Shown here one piece after another: positions 34,991 through 43,229 of a stretch of DNA of 64,000 bases. The position numbers and the translations under genes were made by a program. Location of the stretch: positions 26,522-90,521 of the forward strand of contig CAKPAG010000006.1 of the NCBI GenBank assembly GCA_934132895.1. The letters are read 5' to 3'. Positions within the stretch are counted from its first letter, which is position 1. Every line of letters begins with the position of its first letter. The notes beneath the pieces were generated by a model that saw only the letters and a list, made by a program, of their open reading frames with translations, ran no database searches and was not told the DNA's origin. The stretch is from an uncultured Clostridia bacterium (GTDB taxonomy: Bacteria > Bacillota > Clostridia > TANB77 > CAG-465).

Positions 34991-35027
34991 AAAAAAAAGA
35001 AACATAAAATTTATGTCTCTTTTTTTA
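34991..35027 (-). terminator. Terminator of the FW-motif 88-residue gene
   Basis: A-run plus GAAACATAAA pairs with TTTATGTCTC plus T-run (one G-U pair), giving a strong stem with a U tail just after the stop at 35031. Confidence 0.85.
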
Positions 35028-35030
35028 TTT

Positions 35031-35297
35031 CTATTTAAAAGTTACTGGTTGAGTTAAAAATTCTTTAGCGTTATTTAAATCTTGTTTAAATAATGCCCAT
35101 TCTCTTTGCCAGAATCCCATACTTTCATTACTATCTGCTTTTTGTTCTATTTCATCAGCAGTAGGTCTTAACATTTGCGCATTTTTACTTTGCCATGGAA
35201 CAGTAATTTCTATTGGTTGTAAACAAAATTCGCCAAGTTCTTGCATATCTTTTAAAAACAAGTCCCATTCGTTTGCCCAAAATCCTTTTTTCTCCAT
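35031..35297 (-). CDS. FW-motif protein with two motif copies, 88 residues
   Basis: A small protein with two copies of the FWxxEWxLFxxD pattern: GFWANEWDLFLKDMQELGEF near residues 5-24 and GFWQREWALFKQDLNNAKEF near 60-79. Each is followed by LQP/TQP. A linker with VPWQSKNAQMLRPTADEIEQ separates them. The ATG at 35297 is preceded by AGAGGTG. Promoter and upstream repeats match those of the 304-residue neighbour, so the two are probably co-regulated and act together. No known family is recognised. Confidence 0.75.
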   Translation of the reverse strand: MEKKGFWANEWDLFLKDMQELGEFCLQPIEITVPWQSKNAQMLRPTADEIEQKADSNESMGFWQREWALFKQDLNNAKEFLTQPVTFK

Positions 35298-35339
35298 AAT
35301 ATTCACCTCTTTTGTTAAAATTACCTTTCTTACGAGTTA

Positions 35340-35406
35340 ATTATATATAATAATTAGTATAAAATCAACTACAAAAAAATAACATTTGTATTACATTTTA
35401 GTTACA
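35340..35406 (-). promoter_or_regulatory. Promoter with upstream 11-base direct repeats, second copy
   Basis: The minus strand has TTGATT (35363-35368), 17 bases and TATAAT (35340-35345). ATTTGTATTAC and ATTTTAGTTAC follow on the plus strand at 35384-35406, 39 bases from the -10 box, exactly as in the promoter at 34846. Confidence 0.55.
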
Positions 35407-35476
35407 TTGATGTACAAATGCTATTTTGTAGTGTTTTACACTATATATATTTTTTTATTTTCTTTTTATTTTTTAT

Positions 35477-35788
35477 TTATTTAATCTTTTCTTCTATAAA
35501 CTCTATTAAGTCTTTTTTTGAAATACAACCTATTTGTTTATCTATAAACTTACCATCTTGGTATATATACAAACTAGGTACTGTATCAACACCTAAGCTA
35601 TTAACTATTTTTTTGTTTTCATCTACATCTATTTTTAATATGTTATATCCAGCTCTACTATTTGATAACTCTTCTAAAGTTTGGTCAAGTATTAAACAAG
35701 GTCCACACCAAGAAGCATAAAAATTAACTATATTAATTCCGCTACTTATCTCTTTTTCAAATTCTTGTTCCTTTATATGTTTTAACAT
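35477..35788 (-). CDS. Thioredoxin
   Basis: A 103-residue thioredoxin-fold disulfide reductase with the active site ASWCGPCLILD near residues 25-35 and the cis-proline segment VDTVPSLYIYQDGK. It reduces protein disulfides in the cytosol using thioredoxin reductase. It lies 33 bases downstream of a rhodanese gene on the same strand, which suggests a small redox/sulfur operon. Confidence 0.95.
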   Translation of the reverse strand: MLKHIKEQEFEKEISSGINIVNFYASWCGPCLILDQTLEELSNSRAGYNILKIDVDENKKIVNSLGVDTVPSLYIYQDGKFIDKQIGCISKKDLIEFIEEKIK

Positions 35789-35821
35789 GCCTTTTTCACG
35801 TTCTCCTTCTATACAATTAAA

Positions 35822-36241
35822 TTAATTCTTTTTTTCACCATATTCTATTAATTCTCTATATGGAAACGTTGCTAAGGCACCGTATTCCCATATGTATATA
35901 TTGTTATATCCTAAAGAATTTAGTATTTGTATAGCGTTTTTACTACGTGAACCGCTGGCACAATATACCATTATATCTTTTCCTGTATCAAGCTCTGATA
36001 TTCTTTTGCTTATCTCATCAACTGGAATATTTATAGCATTCTTTATATGCATAAAATCATACTCTGGCTTTGTTCTAACATCTATTAAATAAACATTATT
36101 TGTTTCTATCATATTTTTAGCTTGTTCAAAATTTACAAGATTATATGTACATCTATATGCATTTCTATTTCCTCTAAAAAACATATTATTTCTATTATTC
36201 ATATTGTTTCCAAACAACATTTTTCTTATATTATCAAACAT
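35822..36241 (-). CDS. Rhodanese-like sulfurtransferase
   Basis: A 139-residue single rhodanese domain. The catalytic loop reads YCASGSRSKNA, with the persulfide cysteine near residue 95, and LIDVRTKPEYDFMHIKNAIN is the upstream signature. It would carry sulfane sulfur or handle cyanide and thiosulfate; the physiological partner is unknown. An 11-base-pair hairpin includes the start codon and flanks the ribosome binding site, hinting at translational control. Thioredoxin follows directly. Confidence 0.92.
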   Translation of the reverse strand: MFDNIRKMLFGNNMNNRNNMFFRGNRNAYRCTYNLVNFEQAKNMIETNNVYLIDVRTKPEYDFMHIKNAINIPVDEISKRISELDTGKDIMVYCASGSRSKNAIQILNSLGYNNIYIWEYGALATFPYRELIEYGEKKN

Positions 36242-36275
36242 AGGTTATACCTTCTTTCTATATAGTATAACCTAT
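36240..36275 (-). promoter_or_regulatory. Hairpin enclosing the rhodanese ribosome binding site and start codon
   Basis: On the minus strand ATAGGTTATAC and GTATAACCTAT pair over 11 perfect base pairs with a 14-base loop. The AAGAAGG ribosome binding site is in the loop and 3' arm, and the first two bases of the ATG are in the stem. No U run follows, so it is not a standard terminator. Confidence 0.6.
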
Positions 36276-36291
36276 GCTTTAAATTTTTAAA

Positions 36292-38970
36292 TTATGCTTT
36301 TTTCTTAAAGAAAATTTCAGCAAGTAATAGTTTAATAGCCTCAAATAAAGCTATTGTAAATATACTTATTATTATAATAATACCATGAACTCTCGCTGGA
36401 ATTACTGGCACTGACAAAAGTGAAGCAAGAGCAGGAGTAAGTACTATAATTGTTTGTAAAAGTATTGTTCCAACGACACAAAATACCATTGGCATATTTG
36501 AAAGAAGTCCAATTTTAAATATAGATTTCTTATCTGATCTACATATAAATGAGAAAAGTATTTCTATTGTTGATAATGTTATAAATGTAGCGCCCATTGC
36601 TATTTCATGATTATAATTTCTGCTTACAATAAAATATAAAGCGAAAATAACTATAGCTTTTATGATACCAGGAATTACAATTCTAGCTATCAAGAAAGGA
36701 GTAAATAAGCTTTCACTTGCCTTTCTTGGTTTTTGTCTCATAATATTTTTTTCTTCTTTTTCAAAACCTAGGGCTATTGCAGGTATTGTATCAGTTACTA
36801 AATTTATCCATAATATTTGAATAGGTAAGAGAATTGTAAAATTAAATAATGTCGAGAAAAATACAATTAATATTTCTGCTAAATTAGATGCAAGTAAATA
36901 CGCTATTACGTTTTGAATATTATTGTATATTCTTCTTCCCTCTTTAATCGCCACTACAATTGTTGCAAAATTATCATCTGCAAGCACCATACTAGAAACA
37001 CTTTTTGAAACCTCAGTTCCAGTTATTCCCATTCCTATACCTATATCTGCTCCTTTTAATGCTGGTGCATCATTTACGCCATCACCAGTCATTGCAACAG
37101 TTTTTCCATTTTTCTTCCAAGCTTTAACTATCCTTATTTTATTTTCAGGTGATACCCTAGCATATACTCTTATCTTATTTACTCTTTTTGCCAATTCCTC
37201 ATCGGACATTTTATCTATCTGTGCACCAGTTACAGCTTCCATATCTTCTTTTAATATTCCAAGTTCCTTAGCTATAGATTTTGCTGTATCAATATTATCT
37301 CCTGTAATCATAACTGGTATCATTCCAGCATTAAAACATCTTTCTACTGCCCTTTTAGCTTCTTTTCTAGGTGGGTCTATCATTGCAACAAGCCCTGCAA
37401 ATATTAAATTTTTCTCTTCTTTTTCTATTCCATACTTTTTATCCTGAATTTTATATGCAAAAGCAAGTACTCTTAATGCTTGTTTAGCCATATCAAGGTT
37501 ACTTTTTAGTATTTCTTCTTTTTTAATTTCTGTTAAGTTTTCAACTTTTCCATTAATTAATATTCTATCGCAATTTTTAAGTATTGACTCAACAGCTCCT
37601 TTAGTAGAGTAAAAATAGCTATTTTCGAACTCATTAACTGTTGTCATCATTTTTCTTGTTGAATCAAAAGGTAATTCATCTACCCTTTTATATGTTATAT
37701 CAAAAGCTTCTTTATCAAGTTCTAACTTGTTTAAAAAATCGATAAGCGCTGTTTCAGTAGGATCACCTATTGTAACAATAGCACCATTTGCTTCACCAAA
37801 TTTTGTATCATTACAAAACATCATTATATTAGAAAGTATAGCAAAGTCTTCTTTATCTATTTGACATTTCTGTTCAAATTCCTTTTTATTTTGAATATCT
37901 GATACGTCATATACTTCATTATCTAAATATATTTTTCTTAGTGTCATCTTGTTTTGTGTAAGTGTACCTGTTTTATCTGAACAAATAACCTCAGTTGCGC
38001 CTAAGGCTTCTACAGATGAAAGTTTCCTTACAATAGCATTTTCTTTTGCCATTTTTTGTACACCTATTGCAAGAGTTATTGTTATAACTGCTGAAAGCCC
38101 CTCTGGTATTGCTGCTACTGCTAATGATATTGCTAGCATAAACACATCTAATATAGGATTACCTTGTAAAAAACCTACTACAAACATTACAATAGTAATA
38201 ATTACTACTATTATGCTTAGTACTTTACTAAGTTCATTTATTTTCTTTTGTAATGGAGTAATTTCAATTTTTTGTGTTGATATAGCTTCAGCTATTTTTC
38301 CAAGTTCTGTATTCATACCTGTAGCAACAACTAAAGCTTCAGCTCTTCCATATACCACATTACTTCCAGAATATAGCATATTTATTCTGTCACCTAAAGC
38401 CACTTCTTTATCATCAATTTTTTTATCACTTTTGTCAATAGGAACTGACTCACCTGTAAGAGCTGCCTCTTCAACTCTTATACTATGATTTTTTATTATC
38501 CTCATATCTGCAGGCACGTAATCTCCTGCTTCTAAAAGAACAATATCTCCACATACTAGTTCTTCTGTCTTTACACTTTTGACAGTTCCATCTCTTCTTA
38601 CTTTTATATATGGTAGTGACATCTGTTTTAAAGCTTCAATAGCTTTTTCGGCCTTACTTTCTTGCAATACTCCAAGTATTGCATTAAGTAATACTACAAA
38701 CAATATGATTATAGTATCGGTTAGAGGTTCACCTGTTCTTACTGATACTATTGCAGAAAGAACAGCTGAAATTATTAATATAATTAGCATAACATCTTTA
38801 AATTGTTCTAATAGTTTTACTAAGAAACTCTTTCTTTTAGTTTCTTTTAACTTATTAAAACCATCTTTTGCTAATCTTTTTTTTGCCTCTTCTTCACTTA
38901 AGCCCTCTTTATATGAAGTTTCTTCTTTTTTTAAACATTCTTCCTCTGTTAAATTATACCAATTTTCCAT
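36292..38970 (-). CDS. P-type calcium-transporting ATPase
   Basis: An 892-residue P2-type cation pump that exports divalent cations, probably calcium, from the cytosol. Visible motifs are TGESVPIDK (actuator domain), PEGLSAV in the fourth membrane helix, CSDKTGTLTQNKMT with the phosphorylated aspartate, and MTGDGVNDAPALKGADIGIG near 620. About ten membrane helices flank these. The PEGL motif and N-terminal cation-ATPase domain fit the SERCA/PMCA-like group (YloB, LMCA1). It is followed by the rhodanese gene 50 bases on, separated by a hairpin. Confidence 0.93.
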   Translation of the reverse strand: MENWYNLTEEECLKKEETSYKEGLSEEEAKKRLAKDGFNKLKETKRKSFLVKLLEQFKDVMLIILIISAVLSAIVSVRTGEPLTDTIIILFVVLLNAILGVLQESKAEKAIEALKQMSLPYIKVRRDGTVKSVKTEELVCGDIVLLEAGDYVPADMRIIKNHSIRVEEAALTGESVPIDKSDKKIDDKEVALGDRINMLYSGSNVVYGRAEALVVATGMNTELGKIAEAISTQKIEITPLQKKINELSKVLSIIVVIITIVMFVVGFLQGNPILDVFMLAISLAVAAIPEGLSAVITITLAIGVQKMAKENAIVRKLSSVEALGATEVICSDKTGTLTQNKMTLRKIYLDNEVYDVSDIQNKKEFEQKCQIDKEDFAILSNIMMFCNDTKFGEANGAIVTIGDPTETALIDFLNKLELDKEAFDITYKRVDELPFDSTRKMMTTVNEFENSYFYSTKGAVESILKNCDRILINGKVENLTEIKKEEILKSNLDMAKQALRVLAFAYKIQDKKYGIEKEEKNLIFAGLVAMIDPPRKEAKRAVERCFNAGMIPVMITGDNIDTAKSIAKELGILKEDMEAVTGAQIDKMSDEELAKRVNKIRVYARVSPENKIRIVKAWKKNGKTVAMTGDGVNDAPALKGADIGIGMGITGTEVSKSVSSMVLADDNFATIVVAIKEGRRIYNNIQNVIAYLLASNLAEILIVFFSTLFNFTILLPIQILWINLVTDTIPAIALGFEKEEKNIMRQKPRKASESLFTPFLIARIVIPGIIKAIVIFALYFIVSRNYNHEIAMGATFITLSTIEILFSFICRSDKKSIFKIGLLSNMPMVFCVVGTILLQTIIVLTPALASLLSVPVIPARVHGIIIIISIFTIALFEAIKLLLAEIFFKKKA

Positions 38971-39040
38971 TTTTTTATTTCCCCCAAGAAATTTTTATCT
39001 AGTATGATTTTATTAAAATTAGAACAATAAAATCTTTAGT

Positions 39041-40264
39041 CTATTCTTCTTTTTTATTCTTATCTTTTAATACTAGTGAAAATACCATGCCAATAGAAAG
39101 TATATACATAAAGAACGCTAGATAAGTTCCTACAAATGGTATTTTAGTTAATACGCTAAGAACTAAAAATGTTCCAAAAGCTCCTAAAAGATCTGTTCCT
39201 GTTCCACCAGTTTTTATATATTTTTCTTTTATATAACTATATACAACACTTCCTAAAATGAATGTGCTTAGTATATATACAACAATTAAGAATGCAATAT
39301 ACACAATAATTACAGGCATTGCTATTACACTAAATCCAAATACTGATAAAAGTATAAGTATCATAATAGCTGGGAAAGATGCAAGTAATAATAATATTCC
39401 ACTTATAATAACTGCTGTTGTATTTTTCTTAACTTTATTTGTAAATTCCAAAAATACATTTTTCTTGCATATTTTATTTACTACAATATATACTAGTGCA
39501 AGAACTAATGATGTAAATAGCATGCTAATAATACTACCAAAAGTAAAATTATTTTTTCTTTCTACTTTTTTTAAGTCAACAGTAGCAGATGGATACTTAT
39601 CTTTAATATTTAAATTTTCATTATATGTTTTTAAGTATATATTTCCTTTAACATTTTCATTATTAGTAAACGATATATCATTTGTTTCCACTCTTAAATC
39701 TTTTGTTACAGTTCCACTAATATTTACTTTAGTAACTGTACCAAGTACACTTCCTAGTACATTTCCTTTTACTTCTAATTCATTTCCTACGATTATTAAA
39801 TCATCATCTATTTTAGCATTTTCTGTTAAAGTAATTTTTCCTGATGATATTAAAATCATAGTATTATTTATTTCAGAATCAATTACTATATCTCCATTTG
39901 ATATTAATACTCCAGAGTTCATATTTGAATTTACTCTAATACTATCTGAAGAAAACATTATTTGCATACCTTTGGTATATGAATTAACTTCTATTGCTTT
40001 ATTTGCAAAACTTATTCCTGATTTTTCTAATTCTTTATCAATTATCATTCTATCTGATACAAATTTTATATATGGTAAATACGAAGGTGTAGTTTGTTCA
40101 CTTTCTTTATACACTTTATCTGATACTTTAACATCAAATATTTCTCCGACATTTTGAGCTTCATCGGCTCCATAAATGCAATTTGTACTAAGCACTACTG
40201 ATATTACAAATACCAAGCTTAGTAAAATGCTTTTAATTTTTTTTAACTTAATATTTTTTTTCAT
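39041..40264 (-). CDS. Bactofilin-like exported membrane protein
   Basis: A 407-residue protein with a signal-peptide-like start (MKKNIKLKKIKSILLSLVFV, cleavage near NCIYGADEA). A repetitive beta region around 105-205 carries repeats such as NGDIVIDSEINNTMILISSG and LEVKGNVLGSVLGTVTKVNI, resembling polymer-forming bactofilin domains. About four or five C-terminal membrane helices follow (245-400). Such proteins may scaffold envelope assembly. The fused membrane domain and the exported position differ from classical cytosolic bactofilins. Confidence 0.75.
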   Translation of the reverse strand: MKKNIKLKKIKSILLSLVFVISVVLSTNCIYGADEAQNVGEIFDVKVSDKVYKESEQTTPSYLPYIKFVSDRMIIDKELEKSGISFANKAIEVNSYTKGMQIMFSSDSIRVNSNMNSGVLISNGDIVIDSEINNTMILISSGKITLTENAKIDDDLIIVGNELEVKGNVLGSVLGTVTKVNISGTVTKDLRVETNDISFTNNENVKGNIYLKTYNENLNIKDKYPSATVDLKKVERKNNFTFGSIISMLFTSLVLALVYIVVNKICKKNVFLEFTNKVKKNTTAVIISGILLLLASFPAIMILILLSVFGFSVIAMPVIIVYIAFLIVVYILSTFILGSVVYSYIKEKYIKTGGTGTDLLGAFGTFLVLSVLTKIPFVGTYLAFFMYILSIGMVFSLVLKDKNKKEE

Positions 40265-40396
40265 TTTCTATTCCCCCAATTACTATTTAGATGAAATGTT
40301 TCTACACCTGTATTCTACAATAAATTAAGATAAAAATCAACCAAAAGAAAAAATAATGTAAAAAAAGAAAATTTCTTACATTATTTTTAAGTACTT

Positions 40397-41359
40397 CTAT
40401 ACTGCTTTATTTATTCCGCAAGCTATAATAGCAGACATTTCATCTATAACCTCATCTACCTCTTTTGGAGTTACAATATAATTTTCTGTATTTAATATAT
40501 TAGCTATCATATCATATCTAGTATCTTTTTCTAAGTATTCAAATATACTTTCTATTTTTTTCTTTTCCGTTATCTTATCACTAAATTCTTTGATTTCACT
40601 TTTTGCACTATCTAACATCTTATCTATTGCTTCATTTGTAATTGTAGCCATATCTACAACTGTTGGCACGCCTATCGCAATAACCGGAACACCTAAAGTA
40701 TTTTCATTTAAGCCTTCTCTTTTATTTCTAACTCCAGCTCCAGGAGTAATTCCAGTATTACTTAATTGAATTGTATTCCCAATTCTGTGAATACTGCCTG
40801 AAGCTAAACTATCTATTGCAATTATTATATCTGGTTTTATTTTTTCTACTATAGAAAATATTATTTCGGATGTTTCTATACCTGTTGTACCTAGTACTCC
40901 AGGTGCAATTGCAGAAATAGACCTAGTATTAGGTTCTACCAGTTCTTTAGCAAAATTTATAATGTGTCTTGTTATATTTACTTCTTTTGTAACTTTTGGT
41001 CCTAAAGCATCTGGAGTAGCAGCCTCATTTCCAAGCCCTACAACAAGTATTGATTTTGCATTATCTTCACCTATAAGTTCTTTTATTTTTTCTCCAAGAA
41101 TAATACTCACTTCATCGTTATTTTCTTTTTCAAGCTTACTCAAATCTGCAATTTCAATCGTTATGTATTTACCTATCTCTTTTTTTAATGCTTCCTTTCC
41201 TTGTTCATTTAAAACTTCTACAACAGTTGTGATTATTCCATCTTTATTCTTGGTTTCTACTTTTATTCCATCTACTTCTGATACATTTTTTACTTTTTTG
41301 TACGTATCCACTCTTTCATCTGCCATATCAGTTCTAAAATTCAAATACTTTTTATTCAT
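40397..41359 (-). CDS. gpr: GPR spore germination endopeptidase
   Basis: GPR degrades small acid-soluble DNA-binding proteins when spores germinate. The 320-residue sequence starts MNKKYLNFRTDMADERVD, equivalent to the family's short propeptide and RTDLAxE motif. It keeps TPDALGP (near 115) and AIDSLASGSIHRIGNTIQLS (near 182), the two conserved aspartates proposed for the atypical aspartic active site. It also has GVPVIAIGVPTVVDMATIT. Presence of gpr indicates a spore-forming lineage. A candidate forespore-type promoter lies upstream. In many Firmicutes gpr follows holA and rpsT; here a different gene lies between holA and gpr. Confidence 0.95.
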   Translation of the reverse strand: MNKKYLNFRTDMADERVDTYKKVKNVSEVDGIKVETKNKDGIITTVVEVLNEQGKEALKKEIGKYITIEIADLSKLEKENNDEVSIILGEKIKELIGEDNAKSILVVGLGNEAATPDALGPKVTKEVNITRHIINFAKELVEPNTRSISAIAPGVLGTTGIETSEIIFSIVEKIKPDIIIAIDSLASGSIHRIGNTIQLSNTGITPGAGVRNKREGLNENTLGVPVIAIGVPTVVDMATITNEAIDKMLDSAKSEIKEFSDKITEKKKIESIFEYLEKDTRYDMIANILNTENYIVTPKEVDEVIDEMSAIIACGINKAV

Positions 41360-41398
41360 AACTAAAACACCTCATATTTTTTGTAGTTTATATATTTA

Positions 41399-41428
41399 TA
41401 TTATGAATAAAAAATACATTTTTATTAC
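41399..41428 (-). promoter_or_regulatory. Candidate forespore (sigma-F/G-type) promoter of gpr
   Basis: The minus strand has GTAATA (41423-41428), 17 bases and CATAATA (41399-41405). This resembles the sigma-G type (GnATA, CATnnTA) and fits the known forespore expression of gpr. The AT-rich context makes chance matches possible. Confidence 0.4.
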
Positions 41429-41554
41429 ACTTTTAGAATGAATTTCCCAAGTCAATTATTATTTATTGTTAGTATTGATTTTTAAAACACTTTTATGATA
41501 TAATAACTCGCAAAGAAGGAAATAATCTAAGTTAATTAACAAGGAGGTATTTTT

Positions 41555-42238
41555 ATGAAAAGTCATGTTTCCACCAAATATTTTAGAGTTCCAAATGACA
41601 AGAATTTTAATCAAATGGATTTTGAGAGGTTTCATCTTAAGAAAAATTCAATGATACTTTTAAGTAAAAGATGTTACTTAAATCTTTGCAACAATGATTT
41701 CTATTTTGGTACTTCAGACTCAACAGCTAATAAGTTTTGGATAAAAAATGATAATTACATTTCTATATCCTTTGCTTCTATAAGGCCAATCCATGCTACG
41801 GATTGGTACTTAATGAAAGATTTTTCGTTCGAGCATAATCATTTTCATTTTAACGCGGATATACCTGCAGAAATTGTATTTATTTATTATGAAAATGAAT
41901 TTAAAGATAAAGATGTAAAAGCTTTCTTCTTAACTGGTGGTGAAAGTGAAAATCCAATAAGTATTATTATGGAAGATGTGCCACAATTTAAAAACTCAAT
42001 GTTCTTTTTAACACATGATTCCTATTTAAATCTTATCAAAAATACATCTACACTTTCATCATATAAAGGAATCACAAGATTAATGTGGCTACCTGACCAA
42101 GAATATTCCGGTTGCAGCATAATGTTAAACTCTATAAATGACAAGTCTTTATACTTTATTGAAAATATGAACTTTGCAGATTTTTCAAAGATTTTTTCGG
42201 TAAACGGACTACCTGATACGCTTTATTTTATTATATAA
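41555..42238 (+). CDS. Hypothetical protein with two related halves (227 aa)
   Basis: No known family is recognised. An internal repeat is visible: SMILLSKRCYLNL at residues 32-44 and SMFFLTHDSYLNL near 148. Later, DIPAEIVFIYY in the first half matches LPDTLYFII at the C-terminus. So the protein is probably a duplicated beta-rich domain. AAGGAGG precedes the ATG, and a TATAAT-like -10 is found near 41498. The gene is inserted between holA and gpr on the opposite strand. No signal peptide or membrane helix is seen. Confidence 0.7.
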   Translation: MKSHVSTKYFRVPNDKNFNQMDFERFHLKKNSMILLSKRCYLNLCNNDFYFGTSDSTANKFWIKNDNYISISFASIRPIHATDWYLMKDFSFEHNHFHFNADIPAEIVFIYYENEFKDKDVKAFFLTGGESENPISIIMEDVPQFKNSMFFLTHDSYLNLIKNTSTLSSYKGITRLMWLPDQEYSGCSIMLNSINDKSLYFIENMNFADFSKIFSVNGLPDTLYFII

Positions 42239-42248
42239 AAGTACTATG

Positions 42249-42282
42249 AAATCCCCCAGACTTTAATTTGTTTGGGGGATTT
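42249..42282 (+). terminator. Bidirectional terminator between the 227-residue gene and holA
   Basis: AAATCCCCCA (42249-42258) pairs with TGGGGGATTT (42273-42282). The convergent gene holA ends two bases later. Confidence 0.9.
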
Positions 42283-42283
42283 A

Positions 42284-43192
42284 TTACATATTACAAATTA
42301 TCTTTTTTAAACCTATTTCAAAGTCCATTTCTCCTACTTTGGTCTTTTCATCATATTCACCAAATTCATAAATAATCTTTTTTAACTCATCTATAGTATA
42401 TTTTTCGGAAGAAATACTTAAATTTTTGAAAACGAAAGGATGAATACCTAATTTCTTTGCAATGTCTTGTTCTCTTTTGTCTTTCATTATCTTTATCATA
42501 TACATTTGCTTTATTTGTTTATATAGCATTATGTATATTTTTATTATAGGTTCTTTTTGTGCCAAAAGTTCGTTTAAACTTAATATAGCCTTTTCTTTAT
42601 TTTTATTAACTATTTTTTCCAACACATCAAATATCTTTGCATTTAGGGTTTTGGAACATATCTTTTCCACATCTTCAACAGTAACTTTTGATTTATCATC
42701 CAAATATATTACAATTTTTTTTAATTCATTAATTATATTTGATTTTTCTTCTCCACAAATAGACTGCATATATTCAGCCGTTTTTAAATCTATATCTTTT
42801 CCATATTTTTTTAGAGTTTGAATTATATATGTAGTTCTTTGATTTTCATTTAAATGTTTAAATTCTAAGCATTCTGCCATTTTGGAAAGTTGTTTATACG
42901 AAGCTAATCTTTTATCCACGCTATCTTCTATTATAACGACTTTAGTCCCATCATTTAAATCTTTTAAGACTTCTGTATCAAATTTAAGTGATGTATCTTT
43001 TATAATAATCAGTTTTGAATTTCCAAAAAATGTCATTTCCTGAATTACGTCTTCTAACTCTTTTATATTTTCTTTATTTATATAGAATAGATTTACTCCT
43101 AGCTCTAATTTCGGGAATTCTTTTTTTATCTGTTCTACTTTTCTATTTAAATCATATTTTTCTTCTCCATATAATAAATAAATATTTGCCAA
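42284..43192 (-). CDS. holA: DNA polymerase III delta subunit
   Basis: The delta subunit is part of the clamp loader. The 302-residue protein has the family start NIYLLYGEEKYDLNRKVEQI, the domain around TFFGNSKLIIIKD, and the C-terminal collar region (NELLAQKEPIIKIYIMLYKQ, AKKLGIHPFVFKNLS). Its length is slightly below the usual ~340. It lies 37 bases downstream of trmFO. The classical neighbour rpsT is absent. Confidence 0.93.
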   Translation of the reverse strand: MANIYLLYGEEKYDLNRKVEQIKKEFPKLELGVNLFYINKENIKELEDVIQEMTFFGNSKLIIIKDTSLKFDTEVLKDLNDGTKVVIIEDSVDKRLASYKQLSKMAECLEFKHLNENQRTTYIIQTLKKYGKDIDLKTAEYMQSICGEEKSNIINELKKIVIYLDDKSKVTVEDVEKICSKTLNAKIFDVLEKIVNKNKEKAILSLNELLAQKEPIIKIYIMLYKQIKQMYMIKIMKDKREQDIAKKLGIHPFVFKNLSISSEKYTIDELKKIIYEFGEYDEKTKVGEMDFEIGLKKIICNM

Positions 43193-43229
43193 ATTCTTCC
43201 CCCCTTTTGATATCTTTCTTTAATAATTA

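Noticed and set aside
37949..38488. A 179-codon plus-strand frame
   Set aside because: Antisense to the P-type ATPase, which has all family motifs; no start signal is visible.
39258..40157. A 299-codon open frame on the plus strand
   Set aside because: It lies entirely antisense to the bactofilin-like gene, whose protein has clear domain structure. The frame has no ribosome binding site, and its composition is a mirror of the opposite codons.
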